The notes: generated by a model from the letters alone, not told the origin. Positions 5,299 through 13,527 are shown, numbered from the stretch's first letter. The stretch: DNA of 32,677 nucleotides from Actinomycetota bacterium (GCA_016195215.1 JACPZY010000120.1:1-32677), one strand, 5' to 3'. Numbers and translations are program-made.

Positions 5299-5724
5299 TT
5301 GGCCACGAACAGCCCCCCCAGGCATAGCTTTAGTATGCACGTTGAAGTAATACAAACTTGGACGCATCGCAATTTCTGATAAAAGTGATGCTGCAACTTT
5401 GACGCAGTTTTGAGGTGCGCTATTGAATTTCATCGTATCGAAAGTGACTGCAACTGCACCATCTGCACCCTTCGCCCCTTTATGGATGTGAGACCCTGTA
5501 ACTTTCACTAATCCCATAGTTTTGATCGTGGAGCAAATAGTGCCCTTGGACGAGTTGAGAATGAAAGTTCCTGAGGATGAACCATTCATCACCCCCATGC
5601 CTGCTGTTTCATTCATTCCTGTAGCCGTGACTGCGAGCTTCGTAATGGCAGCGGCCCGTGCAGCAGGTGCTAATCCAATAGCGACAGCTGCGGCGGTGAA
5701 GGTGATAAATATTTTTTTTCGCAT
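5281..5724 (-). CDS. Secreted CHRD-domain protein
   Basis: A 147-residue protein with a clear Sec signal peptide (MRKKIF, a hydrophobic stretch, then APAARA-AA, cleavage near 25). The rest is one CHRD domain: SGTFILNSSKGTICSTI, SHIHKGAKGADGAVAVTF, and the closing YYFNVHTKAMPGGAVRGQL with the HT-x3-PGG-A-RGQL ending. CHRD domains occur in extracellular bacterial proteins and in chordin; their role in bacteria is unclear. GGAGGGA precedes the ATG. A 42-bp stem-loop lies 65-106 bp upstream, between this gene and nothing obvious on the other side. Confidence 0.85.
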   Translation of the reverse strand: MRKKIFITFTAAAVAIGLAPAARAAAITKLAVTATGMNETAGMGVMNGSSSGTFILNSSKGTICSTIKTMGLVKVTGSHIHKGAKGADGAVAVTFDTMKFNSAPQNCVKVAASLLSEIAMRPSLYYFNVHTKAMPGGAVRGQLSKSK

Positions 5725-5788
5725 TTCACTTTCCCTCCGATTTAGTTTTTCTCGTGTACAGTTATGATATTCGCTTCAGCATTTCGCT

Positions 5789-5830
5789 TTTCACGGTGCA
5801 AGGCGGCCCGAAAAGGCGCCATCCGTGAAA
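5789..5830. other. Strong 42-bp stem-loop upstream of the CHRD gene
   Basis: TTTCACGG (5789-5796) pairs perfectly with CCGTGAAA (5823-5830). Inside it GGCG and CGCC form a second stem around an A-rich loop. No T-tract follows on either strand, so it is more likely an operator, an RNA structure or a decayed element end than a terminator. The stretch 5831-6087 around it shows no gene I can support. Confidence 0.5.
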
Positions 5831-6087
5831 TCCTCCCATCTAAATTCCTAATAAGGGAGATAAAATGAGGGCATAGTGGGAATGCTCAGTATTCTTTAAG
5901 TATGGTGACGATTTGCCGAGCCGGAACTCGGAGCGAGGAATCGCCTCTAAATTTGAATTTCTCTTTTCAACCCAGGAGGTAGAGGGACAGCGAGGAGAAG
6001 CAACCCGTCTGCCCTAAGGCTGGTCGGTCCCACTCGATTGTGCCATTCTTATCTTGTGGAGCCACAACAGAATGTCATCGGGGGTGA

Positions 6088-6273
6088 GTTGGAGATCTGC
6101 AGCCTTGGTCCACTAACTGGCTTCTATCGCGATGGCAAGAAGCACTCAATGACGGTATGCCAACCGGCGTCGTCCTTGCCGCCACCAATGAAGCGGCTGC
6201 GCTCTATGTGTCAGTTGAGGCGCTCATCGCCAACTCGGTTGACGTCCCCTCGGATCCGAGTTCACTTCTCTGA
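6088..6273 (+). pseudogene. Possible 3' remnant of an unidentified gene
   Basis: A 61-codon frame closed by TGA at 6271, without a good start (it follows a stop at 6085). The translated segment (WLLSRWQEALNDGMPTG, then VVLAATNEAAALYVSVEAL) has a composition like a real soluble protein. A 9-bp inverted repeat (6248-6256 with 6272-6280) straddles the stop codon, as a transcription terminator would. I do not recognise the family. It may be the tail of a gene deleted upstream. Confidence 0.3.
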
Positions 6274-6280
6274 TCCGAGG
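6248..6280 (+). terminator. Inverted repeat at the end of the gene remnant
   Basis: CCTCGGATC and GATCCGAGG form a perfect 9-bp stem with a 15-nt loop. ACGGATAAATTCC follows; there is no T-run, so terminator function is uncertain. Confidence 0.35.
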
Positions 6281-6368
6281 ACGGATAAATTCCATAACGC
6301 ATAAGTGAATTACCAGAGTCAATGTTTATTCATCTACTCTAATTTTTTTGAGATTCGCGAACTCGCAG

Positions 6369-7571
6369 TCAACTCTTTGTGAAGCGTGCCGCCTCCTCAG
6401 ATCCGCCTGTCGCATCTCCCTCCGTGTAAGAGTGGGCGCCAGCACCTGCGAGTTTGCCACCATCAACAATCAGGTATTCATTACGGATTGGCCGTCCGTC
6501 GAAAAAGCACTCCAGTATCTCGCGGGTGCCAGCGGCGTACCGTGTCTGCGCGGAGAGACTGCTGCCCGAAATATGTGGAGTCATCCCATGGTGTGGCATG
6601 GTTCTCCAGGGGTGATCCTCGGGGGCGGGCTGCGGAAACCATACGTCTCCGGCGTAGCCGGCGAGTTGCCCACTCTCAAGTGCCCGTACGATCGCATCGC
6701 GGTCGCAGATCTTCCCGCGCGCCGTATTCACGAGGTAGGCGCCACGCTTCATTTGCGCGATCAGCTCGTCGTTAAATAGGTGTTCCGTCTCCGGATGCAA
6801 TGGTGCGTTAATAGTCACTACATCGCAGACCTTCACCATCGATTGCACATTCGGATGCCATGTGACTCCGAGCTCCTGCTCGACATCAGGGGGAAGTCGG
6901 TGGCGATCCGTGTAGTGAAGACCGACCTCGAACGGCTTCAGTCGCCTCAACACCGCGGTACCTATCCGTCCCGCCGCGACCGTGCCGACCTGCATCCCTT
7001 CGAGGTCATAGGAACGCGAGACACAGTCGGCAATATTCCATCCCCCCTTGAGGACCCACTCGTACGACGGAATGTAATTGCGCACCAATCCCAGAATCAT
7101 CATCACGACATGCTCGGAGACGCTAATGCTGTTGGAATAAGTCACCTCGGCTACTGCGACACCGCGCTCGATTGCGGCCTGAAGATCGACGTGGTCAGAA
7201 CCAATCCCGGCGGTGATCGCTAGCTTGAGCTTCGGTGCTTTGGCAAATCGCTCGGCGGTCAGGTACGCCGGCCAGAACGGCTGGGAGATCACGACGTCCG
7301 CATCAAGCAACTCCCGCTCAAAGACCGAATCTGGACCGTCCTTATCGGAGGTCACGACGAGGGTGTGGCCGCTAGCTTCGAGGAACTTTCGTAGACCAAG
7401 TTCGCCGGAGACGCTTCCCAGCAACTGACCGGGGGTGAAGTCGATCGCCGCCGGCGTCGGTGCCGCCTGCCCATTAAAGTACCCCTCGATTTTGGGGATC
7501 TCATCACGGGCGTAGGTGGTGGGAAACCCGTCAACCGGATCGTCGTAGAGAACACAGAGGATTTTCGCCAT
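6369..7571 (-). CDS. fdh: NAD-dependent formate dehydrogenase
   Basis: Oxidises formate to CO2 with reduction of NAD. The 400-residue sequence follows, by recollection, the metal-free bacterial enzyme of Pseudomonas sp. 101 almost without gaps. Visible are DFTPGQLLGSVSGELGLRKF, the Rossmann loop AAGRIG (199-204) with D222 after strand two for NAD preference, N147, R285, D309, Q314 and H333 (in TPHIS), all expected active-site residues. Position 256 is Ala where the Pseudomonas enzyme has a reactive Cys. An in-frame upstream extension to 7727 is rejected because MAKILCVLYDD is the family start and GGAGGT precedes it. The gene looks GC-richer than its neighbours, suggesting transfer. It stands alone, without formate transporter or C1 genes beside it. 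Confidence 0.95.
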   Translation of the reverse strand: MAKILCVLYDDPVDGFPTTYARDEIPKIEGYFNGQAAPTPAAIDFTPGQLLGSVSGELGLRKFLEASGHTLVVTSDKDGPDSVFERELLDADVVISQPFWPAYLTAERFAKAPKLKLAITAGIGSDHVDLQAAIERGVAVAEVTYSNSISVSEHVVMMILGLVRNYIPSYEWVLKGGWNIADCVSRSYDLEGMQVGTVAAGRIGTAVLRRLKPFEVGLHYTDRHRLPPDVEQELGVTWHPNVQSMVKVCDVVTINAPLHPETEHLFNDELIAQMKRGAYLVNTARGKICDRDAIVRALESGQLAGYAGDVWFPQPAPEDHPWRTMPHHGMTPHISGSSLSAQTRYAAGTREILECFFDGRPIRNEYLIVDGGKLAGAGAHSYTEGDATGGSEEAARFTKS

Positions 7572-7770
7572 TTTGACCTCCGAAGGTGGCCACTTCTCTA
7601 TGGGTAAGTGCCCAACTTTCGATGCTACACCTCGGTCTTCTCCAATGACAGAGCCAGCCCCAACGAGAAAGCAAGTCGGCCACCCAAGATCCGCGCACAG
7701 AATCAATTCGACCAAAGATGTAGACACTAGAGATGAAGAGATTTTGAGAGATTGAAGGTACTAGTTAGTG

Positions 7771-7790
7771 TGCGCTCGAAGGGATGGAAC
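7771..7790 (-). repeat. tRNA-Arg 3'-end remnant, copy 1 (att-like)
   Basis: TGCGCTCGAAGGGATGGAAC matches the complement of the 3' end (T arm and acceptor) of actinobacterial tRNA-Arg at about 17 of 20 positions. It lies between the formate dehydrogenase and AbiE blocks. The rest of 7572-7860 holds no gene I can support. Confidence 0.45.
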
Positions 7791-7860
7791 TGGGCACTGG
7801 GAGTCGATGTTTGAGATCGCATAAACGTACTTTCAGAGCTTTAGATTGTGGGAGAAATCC

Positions 7861-7889
7861 TTTACACTCCCCTGTGGGGTGTGTAGGAT
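7861..7889 (+). promoter_or_regulatory. Promoter and palindromic operator of the AbiE operon, leaderless start
   Basis: TTTACA (7861-7866) and TAGGAT (7884-7889) are spaced by exactly 17 bp. The spacer region contains an inverted repeat ACACTCCCC / GGGGTGTGT (8 of 9 paired). Only seven bases separate the -10 box from the ATG at 7897, so transcription should begin at or next to the start codon. AbiEi antitoxins are known to repress their own promoters through inverted repeats, which fits the position. Confidence 0.65.
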
Positions 7890-7896
7890 TACTCCC

Positions 7897-8511
7897 ATGA
7901 TGAAGGGGCGAAAAGCAATCAAAGAAGGCGAAAACGAGTTACTAACCGATTTGCCGTACCTATTTACCACTGCCGAGGCTCTTGCGAAGGGAATTTCGAG
8001 TTCTACATTTCATCGACTCGCCCAACGTGGTGACTTTCATCCAATAGCTCGCGGTCTTTATATGCAGGATGCAGAAGGCACAGCTGACCTGGATTTGGCC
8101 GAGATCGCCTCAAAGGCACCTGGTGCCACGATATGTTTAACATCAGCTCTTGCAGAACATGACCTGTCAGATGCAATTCCTAAGAAATTGCATATCGCAA
8201 TTCCTCGTGGAAAATGGGCACCAAGGACTACGGCAGCGATAACCTGGCATAGATTCGATCCAGAAACTTTTCACATTGGTAGACGAGAGCGACCCATCTC
8301 CGGCACAAATTTAACAATTGGAATATATACGCCAGAACGAACGCTCGCTGATCTTGCTCGTCATCCGAATTTGGATCAAGCTGAATTAATTGAAGGGATC
8401 CGTCGCTGGTTGCGGAAACCAGGAAACTATCCTGCCAATCTTTTGAAAGTCGCTCGCAAACTTCCCGGAGCGCGTTATCGAATCCAAACTATTTTGGAAA
8501 TACTCTCGTGA
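7897..8511 (+). CDS. abiEi: AbiEi-type antitoxin / transcriptional repressor
   Basis: A 204-residue antitoxin of the type IV AbiE system. Residues about 20-57 form the winged-helix domain (YLFTTAEALAKGISSSTFHR, then GLYM). The C-terminal domain (CLTSALAEHDL, LHIAIPRGKW, GIYTPERTLADLARH, ending near GARYRIQTILEIL) is typical of AbiEi/COG5340 proteins. The start ATG at 7897 is chosen because the promoter ends seven bases before it; a longer GTG frame from 7846 would cover the promoter. The frame ends in a GTGA overlap with the toxin gene, implying coupled translation. Its likely jobs are neutralising the toxin's effect and autorepression. Confidence 0.85.
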   Translation: MMKGRKAIKEGENELLTDLPYLFTTAEALAKGISSSTFHRLAQRGDFHPIARGLYMQDAEGTADLDLAEIASKAPGATICLTSALAEHDLSDAIPKKLHIAIPRGKWAPRTTAAITWHRFDPETFHIGRRERPISGTNLTIGIYTPERTLADLARHPNLDQAELIEGIRRWLRKPGNYPANLLKVARKLPGARYRIQTILEILS

Positions 8512-9386
8512 CAACCGAAGATGAAATTTATCGAGAGTTGCAACGACAAGCAAGACAGGTGGGCCGCAGCAGCATAGAACTTATGACACTGTATGTATTG
8601 GAGGGTTTTCTCGCTCGTGTTGCCAAGAGCCAATTCAGTCGACATTTTGTTCTCAAAGGTGGAGTCTTACTCGCTGCTTGGGATGCCAGACGGCCAACCC
8701 GCGATATTGATTTTGCTGCTCTTGATATAAGCAATAATATTAAAAATTTATTAAACATATGCTGTGATATTGCCTCAATTTCTCAGGTTGATGGCATCGC
8801 TTTTAATACTGCTTCAGCCTCGGCTATCACTATCCGTGATGACGACGAGTACTCAGGTGTCCGAGTGTCGATGTCGGCGAGAATAGCAACTGCGCAAATC
8901 ACATTCCATATTGACATAAATGTGGGTGACCCAATCGTGCCTGGTGCGGTCCAAGTGGATTATCCGCGAATATTGAATAGCTCGATCCGAATTCAATTAT
9001 TGGGGTACCCAATTTCTATGGTGCTGACTGAAAAAATCGTGACGGCTGCCCAACGTGGCACCGCCAGTACTCGTTGGCGTGACTTTGGAGATATCTACAA
9101 TCTAAGTCGAATACATTCCCTTTCGTTAAAAGATTTAAGGATGTCAATTAATGCCGTATCAAACCACCGCATGGTGGAAGCAGTCGCGCTCAGAGAAGTG
9201 CTTTTGGATTACCCACAAATTGGTCAAACTAAATATGAAAACTGGAGAATAAAACAAGATCGACTTGAATTACCGGAAGATTTCGGAGAGCTTTTGGATA
9301 CCACCTACATATTTACCGACCCGATTCTCGACGATCGCGCCCTCGAGACTTCCATATGGGATCCGCTTAGGTCTGTCCGGTATTAA
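8508..9386 (+). CDS. abiEii: AbiEii-type nucleotidyltransferase toxin
   Basis: A 292-residue nucleotidyltransferase-like toxin. The diagnostic motif I is present (LKGGVLLAAW at 49-58 and RDIDF with D66 and D68), as are a later DIN/D strand (HIDINVGD), LTEKIVTAAQRG (K176) and TRWRDFGDIYNL (D192, D195), the residues expected of AbiEii/MenT-like enzymes. Such toxins halt growth, in studied members by modifying tRNA, and can abort phage infection. GTG start at 8508 overlaps the antitoxin stop by four bases. The gene looks intact. The operon is bracketed by tRNA-Arg remnants at 7771 and 9483, consistent with arrival as one mobile unit. Confidence 0.9.
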   Translation: MTTEDEIYRELQRQARQVGRSSIELMTLYVLEGFLARVAKSQFSRHFVLKGGVLLAAWDARRPTRDIDFAALDISNNIKNLLNICCDIASISQVDGIAFNTASASAITIRDDDEYSGVRVSMSARIATAQITFHIDINVGDPIVPGAVQVDYPRILNSSIRIQLLGYPISMVLTEKIVTAAQRGTASTRWRDFGDIYNLSRIHSLSLKDLRMSINAVSNHRMVEAVALREVLLDYPQIGQTKYENWRIKQDRLELPEDFGELLDTTYIFTDPILDDRALETSIWDPLRSVRY

Positions 9387-9436
9387 TCAAGAGATTCCAC
9401 AAAAGATAACTCAATCGGCGCCGACACTACAGAAAC

Positions 9437-9465
9437 CTACGAGATCGAAAAAATGGATCTCGTGG
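9437..9465 (+). terminator. Hairpin after the AbiE operon
   Basis: CTACGAGATC and GATCTCGTGG pair over 10 bp (one G-T) around an A-rich 9-nt loop, 50 bp past the toxin stop. No T-tract follows, so termination is possible but not certain. Confidence 0.4.
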
Positions 9466-9482
9466 ACGAAATTTCGGTTCCG

Positions 9483-9504
9483 TGCGCCTGAAGGGATTCA
9501 AACC
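9483..9504 (-). repeat. tRNA-Arg 3'-end remnant, copy 2 (att-like)
   Basis: A 22-bp match beginning TGCGCCTGAAGGGATTCAAA, with about 20 positions identical to the complement of a tRNA-Arg 3' end. It lies between the AbiE operon and the sugar-uptake operon. Confidence 0.65.
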
Positions 9505-9537
9505 GTCAACATTCAATAGAGCAACTGAATTATCGGC

Positions 9538-10620
9538 CTACCGTACGACTAAAATTGGCTTGAGAAGAACATGTGCGGCTGTCTGTTCAGCGGCAAAATC
9601 CACTTTTCTAATTTGGTTCCCTTTCTCTCCCATCAATATTGCCAGAGCACTACTAGCCACTTCCGCAAGGTTCTGATCGAGGCTCGTGAAACCGAACTCC
9701 TTTGAGATTGGTGTGTTGTCAAAACCCGTGACACAAATATTATGTTTTGAAGCTCGTTGGAATTCCAATAAACATCCAAGCGCCACAGTGTCGCTGACGC
9801 AGACGACGGCATCTAAATTTGGAACGGTGTCTAGAAGACGGCGGGCCGACTGCCTTCCGCTCTCAATCGACTGCTCACCAAAGACCGCAAGAGCGCTCAA
9901 GCTCAATTCAGCGCGACGTCCTCCTTTTCCAGCCAACTTCAGGAGAGTTTCCTTCCATCCTAAATATCGATCTTCTCCGACGCTTCGCGCAGATTCTCCG
10001 GGGACATTATTTGTCTCCCAACCTGCGAACCCGATATTTCTGTAGCCCTTCTTCCAGAGCATGGCAGTGGCTTCAGCGATTCCGGCGGCGCCATCAATAT
10101 CCACCCACGGGTGGGTAGTTGAGTAGAGGTTTTCATGCCCCCAAGGTTTTCCAAAACTCAGAAAGGGGACATTATTCCTTTCCAAGAAATCCAGTCGGGG
10201 GTCATCGACATGTGTCGAAGTAAGGATAATTCCATCCGTATCTCGTGACTTGATGATTCTTCCCAACTTATCTATTTCTTGTTTCTCAGTTCCCGCGGTA
10301 TAGGCGATCACCTTTATGTGACGATTCTCTGCAGCCTCAATTAATTCGTAGACGAAATCGTTCTGAATGAATCCCCTAAAGAGTCCTGGCGACGAGTTCG
10401 CATCGACGCGAACTGAAATCGATGAAGACTTCTTTGATCGCAATCGGCGTGCGGAGAGATTGGGGGTGTAATCCAGGGATTTAACAGCTTGAAGGACTTG
10501 ATCGCGAGTTCGGGGGCGCACTCGTTCTGGAAAGTTAAGTACGTTTGAGACCGTTTGAATTGAAACGCCAGCGACTTCTGCCACGTCAAGGATTGAAGAG
10601 GGTCGGGTTTTCTTACTCAT
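9538..10620 (-). CDS. LacI family transcriptional regulator
   Basis: A 360-residue repressor. The N-terminal helix-turn-helix (SILDVAEVAGVSIQTVSNVL, about 9-28) and hinge (TPNLSARRLRS) are followed by a periplasmic-binding-like effector domain (DGIILTSTHVDDPRL, NVPFLSFGK, WVDIDGAAGIAEAT, GFAGWETN, DAVVCVSDTVALGCL, CVTGFDNTP). It is the last gene of the sugar ABC operon and probably regulates it. A palindromic site with a central CG lies just upstream of the binding-protein gene (15881-15902). GGAGG precedes the ATG. The effector is probably an oligosaccharide or sugar from the substrate of the linked transporter, which is inference. Confidence 0.9.
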   Translation of the reverse strand: MSKKTRPSSILDVAEVAGVSIQTVSNVLNFPERVRPRTRDQVLQAVKSLDYTPNLSARRLRSKKSSSISVRVDANSSPGLFRGFIQNDFVYELIEAAENRHIKVIAYTAGTEKQEIDKLGRIIKSRDTDGIILTSTHVDDPRLDFLERNNVPFLSFGKPWGHENLYSTTHPWVDIDGAAGIAEATAMLWKKGYRNIGFAGWETNNVPGESARSVGEDRYLGWKETLLKLAGKGGRRAELSLSALAVFGEQSIESGRQSARRLLDTVPNLDAVVCVSDTVALGCLLEFQRASKHNICVTGFDNTPISKEFGFTSLDQNLAEVASSALAILMGEKGNQIRKVDFAAEQTAAHVLLKPILVVR

Positions 10621-10653
10621 CTAACTCAACCTCCAATCTCCCCACCGCATTCA

Positions 10654-10673
10654 CCGTAAAAGTTTCCTTACGG
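10654..10673 (-). other. Short hairpin between the glycosidase and lacI-type genes
   Basis: CCGTAA and TTACGG pair around an 8-nt loop overlapping the glycosidase stop codon. It is too short for a firm call and may reduce read-through to the regulator or protect the upstream message. Confidence 0.3.
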
Positions 10674-12116
10674 AGATGAAATACGATCTATGTTGTCGGT
10701 AATCCAAGCATATGCGCCAACTGTCCATCCTTGAATCATCTGCGGCGGCTGGCACACTCTGTTGATCTGACCCTTCTCGGAGAGCACATCTGTCACGCGC
10801 GTGGTGATTAATCCATTTTCGATGGAGTCTCCTCTAAAGAACTCGGGGTAACCACCAATTGACTCAATCGCCTTCTTGGTCCTTGAAAGCAGAAGGAGCG
10901 ACTCCTTCCGGAACCCATGTTTTATTAAGCCGCGCGCGGTAAAGACAGCATCCATTGGCCATGCCGACCCAGTGTGGTAGCCGCCTGGTCGATAAGACGG
11001 ATGGTTCGATGAAAGTGTTCGAAGTCCGCTCTCTCCCAGAAGCTGTGGGTCCGAGACTGCCGCAGCGATCGCCTCTCGATACTTCAGCATTTCAGGAGCA
11101 CCGAGAATTTTTGAACTGAGCAAACGACCCTGATTACTCGCTTGCGAGTCGAGCGCTTTTTGAAGGTCACCATCGACTCGTTCAGTGCCCAAGGCAAATC
11201 TGTCCCCGAGCCAGAGAAGTTCAATAAGTCTTTCTTGCAGTCGATCGGCTCGCGCCAGAAGAGCAGATTCAGATTCCGGCCACGTGCTGGAGGGTCTCAG
11301 CCTTTGAATTGCAACGGCGCTTAGTAAGGCATCGTACGTTTCCCCAACCGTCTCGATTGATGCCGTTGAATTCCCTCTCGCGAGAGTTCCATCGCGGTGC
11401 ATATAAGAATCCTCGGAATCCTTCCACACCTGATTTTGAATTCCTTTGGGGTTGCTCCGATGCGATTCAATGAAACCGGAGGGCGTCTGCATTCGGAAAA
11501 TGATCCAATTCGTAGCAGCAATCACTCGTTGCCAGAGGGGAATGCCCTCCACCTCAACATCCAACTCCGAGGGGTTTTCCTTTGCAATATTGGCCACTGC
11601 ACCCACCCAGAGCAGAGTGGAATCAACCGCGCCATAGTAAGGAAAATGCCAGTCTCCACTCTTCATCAGTTCTATGGCGCGTTCATCACTGAGTTCGCGA
11701 ACCTCGTGAGGAATTCGTCCTGGCTCTTCTTCGCTAGAAGTATCAGACTTAATTCCCTGAACTGAACCAAGTGCCTTTACCACGTTACTTTCAAGTGACG
11801 GCAAACGCGTTCTCAGCAAATTGGAAATTAAAAGGGAGTCCCGTCCAAAAAGGCAGTGAAATAGATTCTGCTCAGGGATGCGCGCATGATGAGCAAAGGA
11901 GACAGCAGCAAATGGAATTTCGAAACCATTCTGTTTGCCAAGGATCATCTGGATGGCGAGATCAATCGGCGGTCTCGTCTCTAATTTGAAAATTGGATCC
12001 GATGGCTCCAGGACGACTAGATCCGAAATAATACGCTCTCCGAGCTTAATATCTGACTCAGGCAAGGTTAACTCACATTTCCAATGCGTTTGCGGACTCT
12101 TGAAGTGCTTCTTCAA
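10668..12116 (-). CDS. Glycogen-debranching-enzyme-like (alpha/alpha)6-barrel glycosidase
   Basis: A 482-residue protein matching the catalytic barrel of the glycogen-debranching / amylo-alpha-1,6-glucosidase-like group. Motifs seen are CLFGRDSLLISNL (88-100), EEEPGRIPHEVRE (129-141), YYGAVDSTLLWVG (160-172), QVWKDSEDSYMHRDGTLARG (229-248) and SGLRTLSSNHPSYRPGGYHT before GSAWPMDA. The N-terminal beta-sandwich domain usual in the family is absent. It has no signal peptide, so it probably trims imported oligosaccharide in the cytoplasm. Its start is uncertain: TTG at 12116 overlaps the previous gene by 44 bp, whereas TTG at 12065 would remove the overlap. It is co-directional with the ABC transporter genes. 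Confidence 0.75.
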   Translation of the reverse strand: MKKHFKSPQTHWKCELTLPESDIKLGERIISDLVVLEPSDPIFKLETRPPIDLAIQMILGKQNGFEIPFAAVSFAHHARIPEQNLFHCLFGRDSLLISNLLRTRLPSLESNVVKALGSVQGIKSDTSSEEEPGRIPHEVRELSDERAIELMKSGDWHFPYYGAVDSTLLWVGAVANIAKENPSELDVEVEGIPLWQRVIAATNWIIFRMQTPSGFIESHRSNPKGIQNQVWKDSEDSYMHRDGTLARGNSTASIETVGETYDALLSAVAIQRLRPSSTWPESESALLARADRLQERLIELLWLGDRFALGTERVDGDLQKALDSQASNQGRLLSSKILGAPEMLKYREAIAAAVSDPQLLGESGLRTLSSNHPSYRPGGYHTGSAWPMDAVFTARGLIKHGFRKESLLLLSRTKKAIESIGGYPEFFRGDSIENGLITTRVTDVLSEKGQINRVCQPPQMIQGWTVGAYAWITDNIDRISSP

Positions 12117-12687
12117 TTTTGGGCAGAATCAAGCACTGAGAAAGTGTCAGCGCAAGAAATATGTATACGAAGAAAAAAGGCCAGCCAAATAAGAGGATGG
12201 AGAGCGCTAGAGCCAGCGTTCCCTTATTTTTCCTCACCAAGTTTAAGCTTGTTGCAAAAAGAATAATCTCTTCACCACGGAAACCTTGGAAGGCCCTTCC
12301 TGGAATTAAAACCACAGAGACGAATAACCAGAGAATTAGACTCGACAGTACAATCGAAGAGTAGAAATACTTGGCGAAGACCGCCGAAGATTCTTGCTGC
12401 CTGGCATTTTGTAGGGCGAGACCCAGGATGATGCTAGTTGGAAGGAGGACTTTCCGAACAAAGGGATCGCTAAGTGAAAGATGAAAAGAGCTTCTTCTCA
12501 TCGGTCTCTCATGTTTAGCAACAATTGCTCCAGAGAGAAGAACGGCCAAATCTGCAACGAAGAGCGCTGTAATCCTTATTAGTAGCGATGATGTTTCAAT
12601 AATGAACCAGAGAGAGATAGCCCAGAGCATGGCGGAGGGGATCGCTTTGATGTTGAGGTCCCAGACCATCTCAAGAGCGCGTCTCAT
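12073..12687 (-). CDS. Small multi-pass membrane protein (YesL/DUF624-like)
   Basis: A 204-residue hydrophobic protein with about five or six membrane segments, for example IPSAMLWAISLWFII, LIRITALFVADLAVLLSG, VLLPTSIILGLAL, SIVLSSLILWLFVSVVL and LALSILLFGWPFFFVYIFLA. Its position between an ABC sugar permease gene and a cytoplasmic glycosidase matches DUF624/YesL proteins, which often accompany oligosaccharide ABC transporters. The sequence is divergent, and the family call is from context and topology rather than clear motifs. It follows the MalG-type gene by 7 bp. The role is unknown. Confidence 0.6.
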   Translation of the reverse strand: MRRALEMVWDLNIKAIPSAMLWAISLWFIIETSSLLIRITALFVADLAVLLSGAIVAKHERPMRRSSFHLSLSDPFVRKVLLPTSIILGLALQNARQQESSAVFAKYFYSSIVLSSLILWLFVSVVLIPGRAFQGFRGEEIILFATSLNLVRKNKGTLALALSILLFGWPFFFVYIFLALTLSQCLILPKIEEALQESANALEM

Positions 12688-12694
12688 ATGCCCA

Positions 12695-13525
12695 CTACCC
12701 TTTAACCGAGGAAGAGAGTTGCATATTGATTATGTAACGTTGCCCGAAGGCATAAATTGCAAGAATCGGCAGGGTGGATAGGACTACTAGAGCCATAATC
12801 GGAGGCCAGTCCGTTGAAAATTGCCCCTTAAATTGCAAAATCCCAAATGGAAGCGTCCAGTGATTGGGGCTCTGTAGAACAATGGAGGGCCAGAATAAAT
12901 CATTCCATGTCCCCTGGAAGGTCAAGATCGCAACTGTCGCCAGGACGGGCATGGCATTTGGCAGCATCACTCGGGTGAAGGTCTGGAAGGGGCCGGCCCC
13001 GTCTATTTTTGCAGCATCCTCAAGATCTCGTGGGATCGAAAGGAAGAACTGACGTATGAGAAAGATATCCGCTGCGCCAATTGCCTTAACCAAGAAGATG
13101 GCTAAGTAGTTGGAGGGTTGATTACTTATTAGACCCATTTTGACCAGGAGTTGATAAATCGGAACAAGGCGCAATTGGTCAGGAATCATCATTGTTCCAA
13201 GGACTATATAAAAGAGAATGTCGCGCCCGGGAAATCGCAAGCGGGCAAAGGCGTAACCGGCAAGTGAAGCAAAAATGAGGTGCAAGATCACCACTACTGT
13301 TGCGATGAAGAGAGAGTTTGCAAAAAGCGAGGGGAAAGAGGGTTGAATCTTCGTAAAGACCGTGCCGTATGCCCTTACGGTGGCGCTCTGAGGGAGAATA
13401 TTTGTTTGAAAAACTTCCTCTTGCGGTTTGAGTGAAGTGCTGAGTGACCATAAGAATGGAATAAAAGTGAAAGCCGAATAAGCGATCAATATAAAGTAGA
13501 AGAATTTTCTTTTAATATAAGCCAT
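12695..13525 (-). CDS. Carbohydrate ABC transporter permease (MalG type)
   Basis: A 276-residue inner-membrane permease with six expected segments. The EAA loop that contacts the ATPase is DLEDAAKIDGAGPFQTFTRV followed by LPNAMP. The N-terminus (FIPFLWSLSTSLKPQEEVF) and C-terminus (FGQRYIINMQLSSSVKG) are typical of MalG-type subunits. GAGAGGTGAG lies upstream of the ATG. It follows the MalF-type gene by 2 bp, so the two are translated together. No ATP-binding subunit is encoded in the operon; a shared MsiK-like ATPase elsewhere would be needed, as is common in actinobacteria. Confidence 0.93.
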   Translation of the reverse strand: MAYIKRKFFYFILIAYSAFTFIPFLWSLSTSLKPQEEVFQTNILPQSATVRAYGTVFTKIQPSFPSLFANSLFIATVVVILHLIFASLAGYAFARLRFPGRDILFYIVLGTMMIPDQLRLVPIYQLLVKMGLISNQPSNYLAIFLVKAIGAADIFLIRQFFLSIPRDLEDAAKIDGAGPFQTFTRVMLPNAMPVLATVAILTFQGTWNDLFWPSIVLQSPNHWTLPFGILQFKGQFSTDWPPIMALVVLSTLPILAIYAFGQRYIINMQLSSSVKG

Positions 13526-13527
13526 AT

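Noticed and set aside
7572-7727. N-terminal extension of the formate dehydrogenase by 52 residues
   Set aside because: The family starts at MAKILCVLYDD, a strong GGAGGT site precedes that ATG, and the extension has no resemblance to a targeting signal.
6369-7755. Several plus-strand frames opposite the formate dehydrogenase (for example 6386-6775 and 6780-7223)
   Set aside because: They are antisense shadows of a GC-rich, strongly conserved gene and carry no recognisable domain.
7846-7896. GTG start at 7846 for the AbiEi protein
   Set aside because: It would place the promoter and operator inside the coding region; the ATG at 7897 follows the -10 box at a leaderless distance.
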